A stretch of DNA of 64,000 nt from Aquilaria yunnanensis. Lineage: Eukaryota; Streptophyta; Magnoliopsida; Malvales; Thymelaeaceae. Position numbers and translations under genes: made by a program. Each line of letters opens with the position of its first letter. Within the stretch, counting starts at the first letter, position 1. The notes beneath the pieces were generated by a model. That model did not search any database. It saw nothing but the letters and a program-made list of their open reading frames with translations, and was not told the origin of the DNA. The DNA is taken from assembly GCA_039654915.1 (NCBI GenBank), contig CM077594.1, forward strand, positions 100,268,893-100,332,892. Direction: 5' to 3'. Shown one piece after another: positions 1-9,535 of this stretch.

Positions 1-1130
1 CATGCTTAGAACTTTTAGGAGTGCTGATAAACAGCTTGATCCTAAGTTGGAGAAAATAGTCAAATTTATTAGAAAACAAAAGAAGATGGAGGACCAAGCT
101 GAAGCTGCTAGGTTAGCTGAATTCTAAAGATTACAAATGGAAAAAAGATGACTTAGCAGAAAGACAAGCTCAAGCTGAAAAAGCTAGATTGTCAGTTAGA
201 GTTAACAACAATGGTGGAGAAAATAATAACAGAGTGATAAAAGTTGATTATCACAATCTAAATCAAAGACCGCTCTGGGATTACATTCAACCCATGGTAG
301 CTGACAGTTACCATGGAATTTAGAGACTAGTAGTCAATGAATTTGGTGTAGATAAATCAGTTTGGTGGTACTCCTGTTGAAGATCCTAATGATCACCTGG
401 CTAATTTTCAGAAGTTGTGTGACATAATCAGAATTGAAGGGGCTACATCGGATGATATCAAACTTACAATATTCCTTTTCTTTCTTCGAGACAAGGCAAA
501 AAACCGGCTTCACACAACTCTAGCTGGTAGAATGACCACTTGGCACGATGTGGCTCAGAAATTCCTTATCAAATCCTTCCTTCTAACCAAGGCTATAAAG
601 TTAAAAGACAAGATTAGTGCCTTTATACAACCTGATTTTGAATCATTATATGAAGCTTGGGAGAGATACAAGGATCAATATGGATACCAAGATTGGGTGC
701 AAATTGAAATGTTTTACTATGGGCTGAATAGACAAACAAGGACTATTGTTGATACTATAGCTGGTAGAACACTCATGTCCAAGACTTCCCAGGAGGTATA
801 TAATCTTTTGAAGGACATGGCTTTCAATAGTTATCAATGGCCTTTTAATAGAGCTAGTGGAAGAAGAGAAGGTACTCATGAGGTAGATCAATTAACTCAT
901 TTTTCTACTCAATTTTCTGCTTTGACTAACCAATTTGCAAAGTTTTTGATGAAAGACAAGCAAACTGAACAAGTTGTAGCAGAGAGCTCCCATTTTTATT
1001 AATCTGAGGAAGATTTAGAGCAAACTAAATTTGTGAACCAAAAATTTTATGGGTGTAGGTCTAATATAATGCAAGGGCAATATAATCAAGGCAATATAAA
1101 AGAAGATGGATTCAGACTTGTTTGAAGACA
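1..1130 (+). pseudogene. Decayed Athila-type Ty3/gypsy gag fragment
   Basis: The open part (about 352-1002) reads as a retrotransposon gag capsid domain. It contains GGTPVEDPNDHLANFQKLCD, then an FLRDKAKNRLHTTLAG stretch, LYEAWERYKD, YGLNRQTRTIVD and TLMSKTSQEVYNLLKDMA. This order is typical of the Athila lineage. Upstream, 2-127 is a short frame ending in a stop, and 128-350 continues the N-terminal homology across frame changes and stops (for example an in-frame stop near 320). After the stop at 1000-1002, gag-like Asn/Gln-rich reading continues to about 1120 and fades. No protease or pol follows and no LTR is seen. It is an old, truncated copy whose 5' part lies outside the window. It is not related to the gag of the element that begins at 1643. 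Confidence 0.8.
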
Positions 1131-1637
1131 TTCTCAATTTTAGTTTTAGTCAATGAGTGAATCAAACAAGCACAACTTAGAATCAATTGGCTAGTTCAAA
1201 ATATTTTAACTGAAACTTAAATGGTTACGCACTTCGATGAGAGCTTGTGTAGGTTGATATCTTCAAAGCACTTAACCATTTTTAAAATTGACCACTGCCA
1301 AATCTGAAGCAGTTCCCAACCGCTTCAAAAATATTTGAAGCAAGCCCTATGAAAGCAATTATTTGAAGCAGTCAGCAACCATTTCTGTTTATTTTAAAGT
1401 GGTCAAAACCGCTTATTTGAAGTCATGAAACTTGTTTCTATGATTTTGTTTTCTTGTTTAAAGCGAAGAAAATGCATGTAATTTTGAAGAGCTTGCTCAC
1501 TTGTTTTCAGACAGCTTCTTGATTGAAGGTAAATATAGATAAAAGCAGGGTGTTTAGGATTGGAGTAAGTCAAGATGAGGTTCATAAATTGGCGGAAGCT
1601 GTTGGGGCATAGGGCTGAAAAACTACTAATTAAATTC
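1131..1637. other. Non-coding stretch, left flank of the large retrotransposon
   Basis: I see no gene here. Before the retrotransposon inserted, this sequence was continuous with the DNA that now starts at 19871. The short frames at 1403-1585 and 1575-1772 have no recognisable content, and the second runs into the LTR. Confidence 0.5.
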
Positions 1638-1642
1638 TCGGG
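1638..1642. repeat. Target-site duplication, left copy (TCGGG)
   Basis: TCGGG lies directly before the LTR start at 1643. The same five bases follow the other LTR at 19866-19870. A 5-bp duplication is normal for Ty3/gypsy integrases. Confidence 0.93.
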
Positions 1643-4600
1643 TGTGGCAACGTCGGGTTTTCGGGAGTCGCCACCAATCGGTTTTCGCTCAGGTCGATTG
1701 GATACCTTAAAATATGGTCTGCGAGAGTTCGGGGATCGGGAGTACGGTTACGCTAAAACAATATTGTTATAGCGCCCAAAATTGGCACCTTAGTTGATTT
1801 TAATTTTGTTTTACTTTGCTTTAAAAAAAATTCAGTTAATTTTCAAACTAGAAATTTTAACTGAATTAGTCGAAATGTGGATTTTTTAAGTTAAGTTGAT
1901 ATTTCCGAACCATGGACTCTGCCGAGTCATTTGGACACGGAAGTTTTTAATTCCGAACCATGGACTCTGCCGAGTCACCCGGACACGGAATGTTGATGAT
2001 ATTTTAAATAATTTAATCCATATCGTAAAATATGAATTTTTATCTTTTGTATTTATTTAATTTATTTAATTAAAAAATTTTGATATTTTTCAAACCGTAG
2101 ATCTTGACGGATCATCCGGATATGAAAATTATTTTAAAAAGGTGAGCCAAAAAATAATTATTTAATCAAAATTTCATTTATTTAATAATGAAACCAAAAA
2201 TTTATGTATATTTCAAAAATAAAAGAAAATTTTTAATATTTTATTTGTTTTATTTTGTTTTAATGAAAGATTAACCAAAAGTAATTATTTAATTAAGAAA
2301 CCAAAAATTTATATGCATATTTTAAAAATAAATAAAAGTTTTTGATATTTATATATTTTATTTTTTTGTGTTCTTTTTTATTGATAAAATAAGTCTAAAA
2401 TATTTAAAAAAAAATTAATTCTTTTTTCTTGTTTATTTTTATTACCTTTATTTGAAATTATTTGGGTAAAATTTTATTTTGTTTAATAAAGGAAACAAAA
2501 AGTTATATCTTTTTATTATTTTGAAAGAAATAAGTAAAATATTACTGGATAAAAAAAATAAGTAAAATATTATCCCAAAGTTTTTCAATCAAAAAGTAAA
2601 ATATTACTGAATAAAAATAAATAAGTAAAATATTATCCCAAAGTTTTTCAATCAAAAAGTAAAATACTACTGAATAAAAATAAATAAGTAAAATATTATC
2701 CCAAAGCTTTTCAATCAAAAAGTAAAATATTACTGAATAAAAATAAATAAGTAAAATATTATCCCAAAGTTTTTCAATCAAAAAGTAAAATATTACTGAA
2801 TAAAAATAAATAAGTAAAATATTATCCCAAAGTTTTTCAATCAAAAAGTAAAATATTACTAAATAAAATCCTGAAGTTTTTATATCCTTTTATTCTTTTT
2901 ACTAATAAAGAAACTAAAAAGTTATACTTAATAAATAAGTAATATATTGCTGGATAAAGAGATAAGTAAAATATTAGCCCAAAGTTTTTATTTTTTAATA
3001 AAAGAAAATTTATTTATATACTTTATGTAAAAAAATATATATATATATTTTATATACTTTATTTAAAAAAATATTTTCCAAGCCATGGATCCTGGCAGAT
3101 CATTTGGACATGGAGTTTAATTTTTATTAATTATTTATTTAATTAATTATTAATTAAATCATAATTTTTATTGGATTTTTATTATTGTTTTTCTTGAATT
3201 TTTAATTATTATTACTATAGAAATATATTTAAAAAACAGAATTGATTTTTTTTGTATTTTTAGAATTATTTAATTATGTTTGTTAAATAATTTTTAATAA
3301 AAAGAATAAAAAGTTTAACTTTTTGTTCTCTTTAAAGAAATAATTAAAACATATGTTTCAAAATAATAAAAGATAATTGTCTTTAAAAAATGATTTTTAA
3401 ATAGAATAAAGTTAATTATTCACATAAAAGAATCTTCTTTTAATTAGTTACTGTTTACTTATTTATTTATTTTTTATTATTAAATAAGTGAAATAAATTT
3501 TATCATAAAATAAAATTTTGGCATAAAGGAAAATTAAATAAAGTAAGGTAAAGGGGAGGTTTTATTTTAGTTTAGACATAAAAAAAATGCATAAAATAAC
3601 ACATGTAAACATATAAAGGAATATTAAAAGATAATAAATAAATAAATAAAGTGGGGCTTTTTGACCATCCACTTAAAAAAAAATAAATAAATAGGAGGTA
3701 TAACCTTCCATGAATTATAAAAGTTAGCAAAAGTTAGAAAAGTTAGATGTTAATAATGATAATAACAATAATAAAAGGTTAGTAAATTAGTAACAATAAT
3801 AATAATAAAAGGTTAGTAAAGTTAGTAAAGTTAGTTGTTAATAACAATAAAAACAAAAGTTAGTAATGTTAGTTGAGTTAATTATCAATAATAACAACAA
3901 TAATAATAAAAATTAGTAAGTTAATAATGATAATAACAATAACAATAAAAGTTAGTTATGTTAGCAATTAATAATAATAATAATAATAATAATAACAATA
4001 AAAGTTAGTATGGTTAGTAAGTTAGTGAGTTAATAATAGTAACAACAATAATAATAGAGGTTAGTGATAATAACAACAATAAATAATAGATAAACAAATA
4101 AATATTAAAAGAGTTAGTAATTAGTTTTTCTTTCTGCAAGGATAAAAGAAAAGGTTAGTGACCAAAGTGAAAGAAATTGAAAAGATGAATGATTATGTGG
4201 GAGTTTTACCTTTTGAAATTAAAACTTGAATTCTGAGAACAGGAAAACAGGGACGCGCGCGCGCACGAGGGGGAAAGGGGGCGGAGCTGGGCGACGGCAC
4301 GCCAGGCGAGGGACGGCGAGGCAACGGCGGGCCAGGAATGGGGCGACGAGGCGACGGCGGGCCAGGCGAGGGACGGCGGTGTGACGGCGGGCCAGGCGAG
4401 GGGCGGCGGCCGGCGAACTAGGAGAGAGAGACGCGGCGGAGGGAGAGACGGGACACGACGGGAAGAGAAGCGGACGGCGGCGGGACGGCGTGGGAGCTAC
4501 CGGCGGCGGCGGGCGTGGCTGGGCCGGACGACGGCGGCAGAGGAGAGAAAAACGGTGAACGGAGAGAGAGAGAGAAAACGGAAGAAAAGAAAAAAACAAA

Positions 4601-5250
4601 CGAAGAAGATGGTCGAATAGTAAGAAAAAAAAGTTTTGGGACTTTCTGGGCAGAGAAAGGATAAGCTAGGGAATAAGGCTGTAATTTTATCTTTTTTTTG
4701 AAACGGAGCTCTAAGTTTTCTTTCTATTTTTTTCTGTGTTCAGCACAAAATTTGGGGGGCTATTTATAGAGGAAGTTTGGCTGAACTGTTGATGGATAAA
4801 TTAATAAAAAATTTCAAACTTATCTTTTAAATTGGTAAAATGACAATTTTAGTCCTTTACGTCTCTCAGCCTCTGGATAAGTTCCTGAAGCTTCTGATTT
4901 TGACAATTTTGTCGTTTTCTGTCAATTTGCGCCAGAAACGTCGGCAGGCCCAAAATTTTATGTGACAAACTACCAAATGCTCCTGGAACTTTCAGAATTT
5001 GTCAATTTTTCCCGAAACTTCTTAATGTTGTCATTTTTACCTCAAACTTTTAAATTTTGCCATTTTTTTTGAGTTTTCTTTTTTTCTTTCAAATACACAC
5101 ATATATCATTTTAAATCAAATCTTCACAAAAAAAAATGTATTTTAAACTAATTAAAATTTTTAGTAATAATAATAATAATAAAAATAATAATTTTTTTTA
5201 TTTAATTTCTTTTAAAATTTTTTATGGTCGGACGAAATTGGGTGTCAACA
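1643..5250 (-). repeat. 3' LTR of the retrotransposon (3608 bp)
   Basis: On the element strand it begins TGTTGACACCC and ends GTTGCCACA. It contains, on the + strand, about five 63-bp tandem units (2535-2850), microsatellite-like AATAAT/GTTAGTAA stretches (3700-4130), a GC-rich block (4245-4565) and a TATA box (4760-4768). The ORFs read here (2542-2844, 4219-4599, 4381-4620) are products of tandem repeats or GC-rich low complexity and occur identically in the other LTR, so I do not call them genes. Confidence 0.93.
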
Positions 5251-5263
5251 GCTGCCCCCCTTT
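5251..5263 (-). other. Polypurine tract
   Basis: The element strand reads AAAGGGGGGCAGC directly before the LTR start TGTTGACACC. This purine run at the inner edge of the 3' LTR is the expected primer for plus-strand DNA synthesis. It confirms the minus-strand orientation. Confidence 0.85.
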
Positions 5264-5349
5264 GCATGCTTCATGAGACATGATGTATGCAAAGTCGTTA
5301 CCAAATTTCGTCCGGCTTAGCTAGGCATTGAAAACCTTTTCGCCGCCTA

Positions 5350-6310
5350 AATCCTGAGGTTAAGGAACTCTCCTTAGAACCCCGGCGATAGGAGCTCTCC
5401 TATCGTTGAAGGAAAATTGATTGTTTCTGAGGCAAAGGTTCCATCCTTAAAACCTCGGATTGATTGATTGATTTCGAAGCAAAGGTTCCATCATTAAAAC
5501 CTCGAATTGATTGATTGATTTCGAGGCAAAAGTTCCATCCTTAAAACCTTGAATTGATTGATTGATCTCGAGGCAAAGATTTCATCCTTAAAACCTCAGA
5601 TTGATTGATTGATTTCGAGGCAAAGGTTCCATCCTTAAAACCTCAGATTGATTGGTTGATTTCGAGGCAAAGGTTCCATCCTTAAAACCTCGGATTGATT
5701 GATTGATGTCGAGGTAAAGGTTCCATCCTTAAAGCCTCGAATTGATTGATTGATGTCGAGACAAAGGTTCCATCCTTAAAACCTCGGATTGATTGATTGA
5801 TTTCGAGGTAAAGGTTCCATCCTTAAAACCTCGAATTGATTGATTGTTTTCGAGGCAAAGGTTCCATCCTTAAAACCTCGGATTGATAATTGATCTCGAG
5901 GCAAAGGTTCCATCCTTAAAACCCCGGATTGATTGATTGATCTCGAGGCAAAGGTTCCATCCTTAAAACCCCGATGATGAAAATTGGTTGTTTTCGAGGC
6001 AAAGGTTCCATCCTTAAAACCTCGGATTGATAATTGATCTCGAGGCAAAGGTTCCATCCTTAAAACCCCGGATTGATTGATTGATGTCGAGGCAAAGATT
6101 TCATCCTTAAAACCTCGACGATTGATTGAGTTCGAGGCAAAGGTTCCATCCTTAAAACCTCGGATTGATAATTGATTGTTTTCGAGGCAAAGGTTCCATC
6201 CTTAAAACCTCGATGATGAAAATTGATTGTTTTCGAGGCAAAGGTTCCATCCTTAAAACCCCGATGATGAAAATTGATTTTGAGGCTAAGGAGCTCTCCT
6301 TAGGACCTCG
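5350..6310. repeat. 46-bp minisatellite beside the 3' LTR (roughly 18 units)
   Basis: Units contain GAGGCAAAGGTTCCATCC, CTTAAAACCTCG and GATTGATTGATT, spaced about 46 bp. The edge units are variant forms with GGAGCTCTCCTTAG. The minus-strand frames at 5776-6057 and 6152-6475 are repeat translations (MEPLPRDQLSIRGFKDG-type) and are not called as genes. Tandem arrays in this position are common in Tat/Ogre elements. Confidence 0.9.
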
Positions 6311-6823
6311 AGCGAAATTTATATGAAAGCAATTGAAATTGGAATAATTTTCTTCGAAAGTGTGAATTTTCATAATAGGCGAGCGCAAAGAATTAGGCTT
6401 CGATAAAACGAGTGAATCTTGATGATGACAATAACACTGACAAATTATGTAAAGGGAACGGATGTTTGGAATCAATATCCAAGGTTCATCTAATATTTTC
6501 TTCAGTAAATATAGATTCCCTTGTGAGATATGTCATCCAAATAAGGTCAAAGCTTAACTACCCCAAAATGTTATGCCTAGTAGACCTAATAGGATGCGTC
6601 TCAAGAGTAATAAAAATTACTCTTTACTCAGCCATTCCAACCTAAAGGCATTGTCGCATGGTTTTAATATCAGCATGGACGAAACTATCTTATAAAAAGA
6701 AATTCCCTGAAAAGAAAAACTGAAACGCGAAAGAAAATGCTGATAATAAAACTAAAGGACAAGAAAAACGGATCAGATCGCTTTTTTCTTCCACAATACT
6801 TCAACAGGGTGAGTAGAGGACCA
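6311..6823. other. Non-coding spacer 3' of the LOG gene
   Basis: No gene or repeat is recognised. It would hold the 3' UTR of the LOG ORF. The frame at 6412-6645 has no recognisable content. Confidence 0.5.
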
Positions 6824-7453
6824 TTATGGGAGTGAACTGGTCGGGAAAGACTGTCGTGTCCAGTCTATCTGAATCATTGCTGGATCTGGTTCAGGAACAA
6901 AAGCTTGTATTTTATCTAGCAATTCTTCAGCAGTTGTTGCGGATATTATGATTCGCCGTGCCACTCTTGATATGAAATTCTTCTGCATAGCATAATCCAT
7001 AAAAGCTATCAGACCTGTAAAGAAATTGTTAACATTCAAAAGCCCAATGGGTTTCTTATGCAAATTAAGTTGGGCCATGGAAGCAATTTGAAAGACTTCT
7101 CCCAATGTGCCAAAACCACCTGGTAGAGCGATAAAAGCATCAGCATTTAAAAGCATTTGTAACACACGCTCTTGCAAATTTTTAACCACTAATTCTTCTC
7201 CAATCGTGCCCCCAGAAACAAATTTCAAAGGTCCAGGGATGATGCCCAAAACTTGACTTCCTCCTAAAGATGCTGCTGATGCTACACCTCCCATTAGTCC
7301 GACACTACCTCCTCCATAAACTAAATGTATTTTTCGCTCAGCTAATACTCTACCCAAATGGTTGGCTGCCTTTAAATACTCTTCATCTTTTCCAGGAAAA
7401 GCCCCAGAAAATACACAAATACTTCGGGGTTTACGAGTGGAGGTTTTCTCCAT
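6824..7453 (-). CDS. LOG-type cytokinin riboside 5'-monophosphate phosphoribohydrolase, intronless, retrotransposon-borne
   Basis: This 209-residue ORF is the usual size of plant LONELY GUY proteins. LOG enzymes release active cytokinin bases from their riboside monophosphates in one step, in the cytosol or nucleus. Seen: N-terminal Rossmann strand SICVFSGAFPGK (11-22), LVYGGGSVGLMG (44-55), QVLGIIPGPL (67-76), a QER segment with Arg96, and the family motif PGGFGTLGE (111-119), which fits PGGxGTxxE. GLLNVNNFF follows, then a C-terminal VPEPDPAMIQIDW. The catalytic Arg and motif Glu are kept. The Lys usual after the ER pair is Val here, and the sequence belongs to a divergent LOG branch. Plant LOG genes normally have several introns; this copy has none, which suggests capture from spliced RNA. 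It has its own TATA box and an upstream repeat array and reads in element sense. Catalytic activity is inferred. Confidence 0.92.
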   Translation of the reverse strand: MEKTSTRKPRSICVFSGAFPGKDEEYLKAANHLGRVLAERKIHLVYGGGSVGLMGGVASAASLGGSQVLGIIPGPLKFVSGGTIGEELVVKNLQERVLQMLLNADAFIALPGGFGTLGEVFQIASMAQLNLHKKPIGLLNVNNFFTGLIAFMDYAMQKNFISRVARRIIISATTAEELLDKIQAFVPEPDPAMIQIDWTRQSFPTSSLP

Positions 7454-7494
7454 TCCTATCCTTACCCATGTGAAAAAAGAAGAAAAGAGGATAT

Positions 7495-7504
7495 ATTTAT
7501 AGAG
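7495..7504 (-). promoter_or_regulatory. TATA-box module of the LOG gene
   Basis: The minus strand reads CTTTTCATCTCTATAAATAT. TATAAAT ends about 42 bp before the LOG ATG. Nearly the same string (TTTCATCACTATAAAT) precedes two of the three zinc-finger genes, so the promoters appear homologous. Confidence 0.65.
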
Positions 7505-7535
7505 ATGAAAAGATAAAGTAATAATTTTATTCTCA

Positions 7536-7920
7536 AGAGTGGATACATTATTGCCAGCTATACACAGTAGTCACGACTATGGCTCAGGTCGGGAGTGGGT
7601 ACATTATCGTCAAAAGAGGAGGAAAATTTCAAAAGCAACTAAAATATACAGTAGTCGCGATTGTAGCTTATGTCAGGAGTAGGTACGTGATTGTCGGAAG
7701 TGAAGGAAAATTTCAAAAGTGGCAGCTATATACAGTAGTCCGTGTCAGGAGTGGGTACATTATTGCCAAAGGAGGAGGAAAATTTCAAAAGCGACAGCTA
7801 GCATGTACAGTATCGTGACTATGGCTCATGTCAGGAGTGGATACATTATTACCAAAAGGGGAGGAAAATTTCAAAAGCGACAGCTAGCACGTACAGTAAT
7901 CGTGACTTTGATCCTCGTCT
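7536..7920. repeat. Upstream repeat array of LOG (about 5 units of 70-88 bp)
   Basis: Units start near 7536 (partial), 7588, 7672, 7743 and 7830. Each carries GTCAGGAGTGGGTACATTAT, GGAGGAAAATTTCAAAAG, a CAGCTA block, GTACAGTA and a CGTGACTATGGCTC segment. Single diverged copies of the same block precede the zinc-finger genes (about 8575-8670 and 9410-9510). It is therefore the shared upstream region, amplified only in front of LOG. The frames at 7579-7818 and 7719-7946 are repeat translations. Confidence 0.85.
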
Positions 7921-7932
7921 TCCACTGGCTTT

Positions 7933-8481
7933 CTATGAATCGGTGATTTGCATCTCATTTAGCTTTCTCACAAACTGGCAAACAGGGTCGTTTAGGGTTA
8001 GATTCCCAAGACTGTAACGATCTCGTTCTTTTTGGAAAATTATCCATAATCCAACCACCTCAAATTGCACTATTCCGCAAGAATGCGCTTCAAGAACCTC
8101 TCGAATATCTTCTAGAGATTCCTTACGCAAGCCATTCTTAATGAATCTTATTCTATCATTACGATTTCTGGTGATCACTCCTGGAGAACGACAGTTATTG
8201 CCGCAAATCCACCATCTACAATTATGACAAACGCCTAGCCTTTTTGCTCTTCTTTTTTTGGCATAAGCGCTTTTACCAAAGCCGGGCATACGGGGAAAGA
8301 ACGCTTCTGGAACTTCACCAGCTGAATGAACCTTAGCTTCAATTAGCGACCGCACATTATCAGGAATGCCTTTGTGCATAAATACTCTGAATCGTTCACA
8401 TCTAGCTTGATAAATCTTTTTAAGAACATTTATTGGGAAGGAAGGAAAATACTTTCGTAGGGCGGAAAGAGAAGACTCCAT
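7933..8481 (-). CDS. Cysteine-rich zinc-finger protein, copy 1 (carlavirus CRP-like)
   Basis: ORF of 182 codons from the ATG at 8481. The frame is open slightly further upstream, but no earlier ATG exists and the paralogues begin at the same Met. Order: N-terminal SLSALRKYFPSFPINVLKKI, an IEAKVHSAGEVPEAF segment, basic GKSAYAKKRRAKR, then a Cys4 finger of spacing C-x2-C-x4-C-x3-C (CHNCRWWICGNNC) and an FIKNGLRKESLEDI tail ending near VCQFVRKL. The basic block followed at once by four cysteines resembles the nucleic-acid-binding cysteine-rich proteins of carlaviruses and relatives, though the viral finger has wider spacing and the C-terminal 85 residues here are extra. This copy is the most diverged (CRWW where the others have CGRW). 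The family assignment is by eye; the function is inferred as RNA or DNA binding. Confidence 0.75.
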   Translation of the reverse strand: MESSLSALRKYFPSFPINVLKKIYQARCERFRVFMHKGIPDNVRSLIEAKVHSAGEVPEAFFPRMPGFGKSAYAKKRRAKRLGVCHNCRWWICGNNCRSPGVITRNRNDRIRFIKNGLRKESLEDIREVLEAHSCGIVQFEVVGLWIIFQKERDRYSLGNLTLNDPVCQFVRKLNEMQITDS

Positions 8482-8540
8482 TGATGAAGGAAGCAAAGAA
8501 AGAAATTAGTGATTGTAGGAAACGAAAATAACTAACAAAT

Positions 8541-8550
8541 ATTTATAGTG
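8541..8550 (-). promoter_or_regulatory. TATA-box module of zinc-finger copy 1
   Basis: The minus strand reads CCTTTCATCACTATAAATAT, about 60 bp before the ATG at 8481. It matches the LOG module. A single copy of the upstream repeat block follows at about 8575-8670. Confidence 0.6.
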
Positions 8551-8697
8551 ATGAAAGGGATAATGCGTTAATTACACTTACAGAAGCAAGTACATTATTG
8601 TCAAAAGAAAAGACAAATGACAGCTTATATGTACAGGAATCATGACCGTGGCTCTCATCTTCCACTGATTTATGTCCAGTAATGGCTTCAATGCCTT

Positions 8698-9246
8698 CTA
8701 TAAGTCGGGGATTTGCTTCCCATCCAGTTTCCTTACAAACTGACAAACAGGGTCGTTTAAAATCACATTCCCAAGACTGTAACGGTTTCGTTCTTTATGG
8801 TAAGTCCTCCATAAACTGATAATTTCACCTTGCACTTTTCCACAAGAATGCGTTTCAAGAGTCTCTCGGATATCTTCCAGAGATTCCTTACGCAGGCCAT
8901 TCTTAATGAATTTTCTTTTATCTTCACGATTTATGGAGATGTATCCTAAAGAGCGACATTTAGTAATACAATTCCATCGCCCACATTTATAACACACGCC
9001 TAGTCTCTTTGCTCTTCGCCTTTTGGCATAACGGCTTTTACCTAAACCGGGCATGCGGGGCATAAATGCATCTGGAACTTCACCCGCCAAACGGACCTTA
9101 GCTTCAATTATCCACTGCACATTATCGGGAATGCCTTTGCGTGTAAAAACTCTGATTCTTTCACATCTAGCCAGGTAGATCTTTTTAAGGACTTTTATTG
9201 GAAGGGAAGGAAAGTATTTTCGCAGTGCAGAAAGAGTAGAATCCAT
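8698..9246 (-). CDS. Cysteine-rich zinc-finger protein, copy 2 (carlavirus CRP-like)
   Basis: 182 residues, intact, ATG at 9246. It shares the whole architecture of its neighbours: LSALRKYFPSLPIKVLKKIY at the N-terminus, GKSRYAKRRRAKR (69-81), finger C85-x2-C88-x4-C93-x3-C97, then REDKRKFIKNGLRKESLEDI and a C-terminal LNDPVCQFVRKLDGKQI. The basic stretch could also serve for nuclear import. Two further cysteines (135 in ETHSCG, 158 in PVCQF) occur in all three copies. No signal peptide or membrane segment is seen. Substitutions relative to copies 1 and 3 are spread along the gene without frame damage, so the copies may have been under selection. Function is unknown; nucleic-acid binding is inferred. 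Confidence 0.77.
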   Translation of the reverse strand: MDSTLSALRKYFPSLPIKVLKKIYLARCERIRVFTRKGIPDNVQWIIEAKVRLAGEVPDAFMPRMPGLGKSRYAKRRRAKRLGVCYKCGRWNCITKCRSLGYISINREDKRKFIKNGLRKESLEDIRETLETHSCGKVQGEIISLWRTYHKERNRYSLGNVILNDPVCQFVRKLDGKQIPDL

Positions 9247-9366
9247 TGATGAGAGAAGAATTTGAGAGAAGAGGGAAATGAATCAGTTATTGTAGGAGAC
9301 TGGAATAACCGAATTTAGAAATCACGGGGTATCTTATCCGCTGCTTAATCAGAAGGAAGAACACGC

Positions 9367-9376
9367 ATTTATAGTG
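9367..9376 (-). promoter_or_regulatory. TATA-box module of zinc-finger copy 2
   Basis: The minus strand reads CCTTTTCATCACTATAAAT, about 120 bp before the ATG at 9246. It is homologous to the modules at 8541 and 7495. One copy of the upstream repeat block lies behind it at about 9410-9510. Confidence 0.6.
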
Positions 9377-9535
9377 ATGAAAAGGGATAACGTGTCGATT
9401 ACACTTAGGGGAGCGTGTACATCTGTCAAAAGAAAATGCAAACTTTTCCAAATATAACAAACTGTATGTACAGTAATTGTGACTGTGGCTCACATCTTCC
9501 ACTGGTTTTTCGTCCAGTAACGGCATTAACGGCTT

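Noticed and set aside
1575..1772. 65-residue frame at the left junction
   Set aside because: It spans the retrotransposon insertion point at 1643, so it is an accidental fusion.
2542..2844. 100-residue hydrophobic repeat protein with five 21-residue units
   Set aside because: It is the translation of a 63-bp tandem DNA repeat in the LTR, antisense or not, with no start context or homology.
4219..4620. Overlapping Pro/Arg/Ser-rich and Arg/Gly-rich frames in the LTR
   Set aside because: Both strands of a GC-rich simple repeat stay open by composition. The identical frames occur at 18834-19235, and there is no domain.
5350..6310. CRISPR-like array of regularly spaced repeats
   Set aside because: Units are contiguous and diverged, without unique spacers, and lie in a plant retrotransposon.
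5776..6475. Repeat proteins of the MEPLPRDQLSIRGFKDG type
   Set aside because: Translations of the 46-bp minisatellite.
7579..7946. Two overlapping frames with GGKFQKxQL repeats
   Set aside because: They come from the roughly 80-bp upstream array of LOG and run against the genes.
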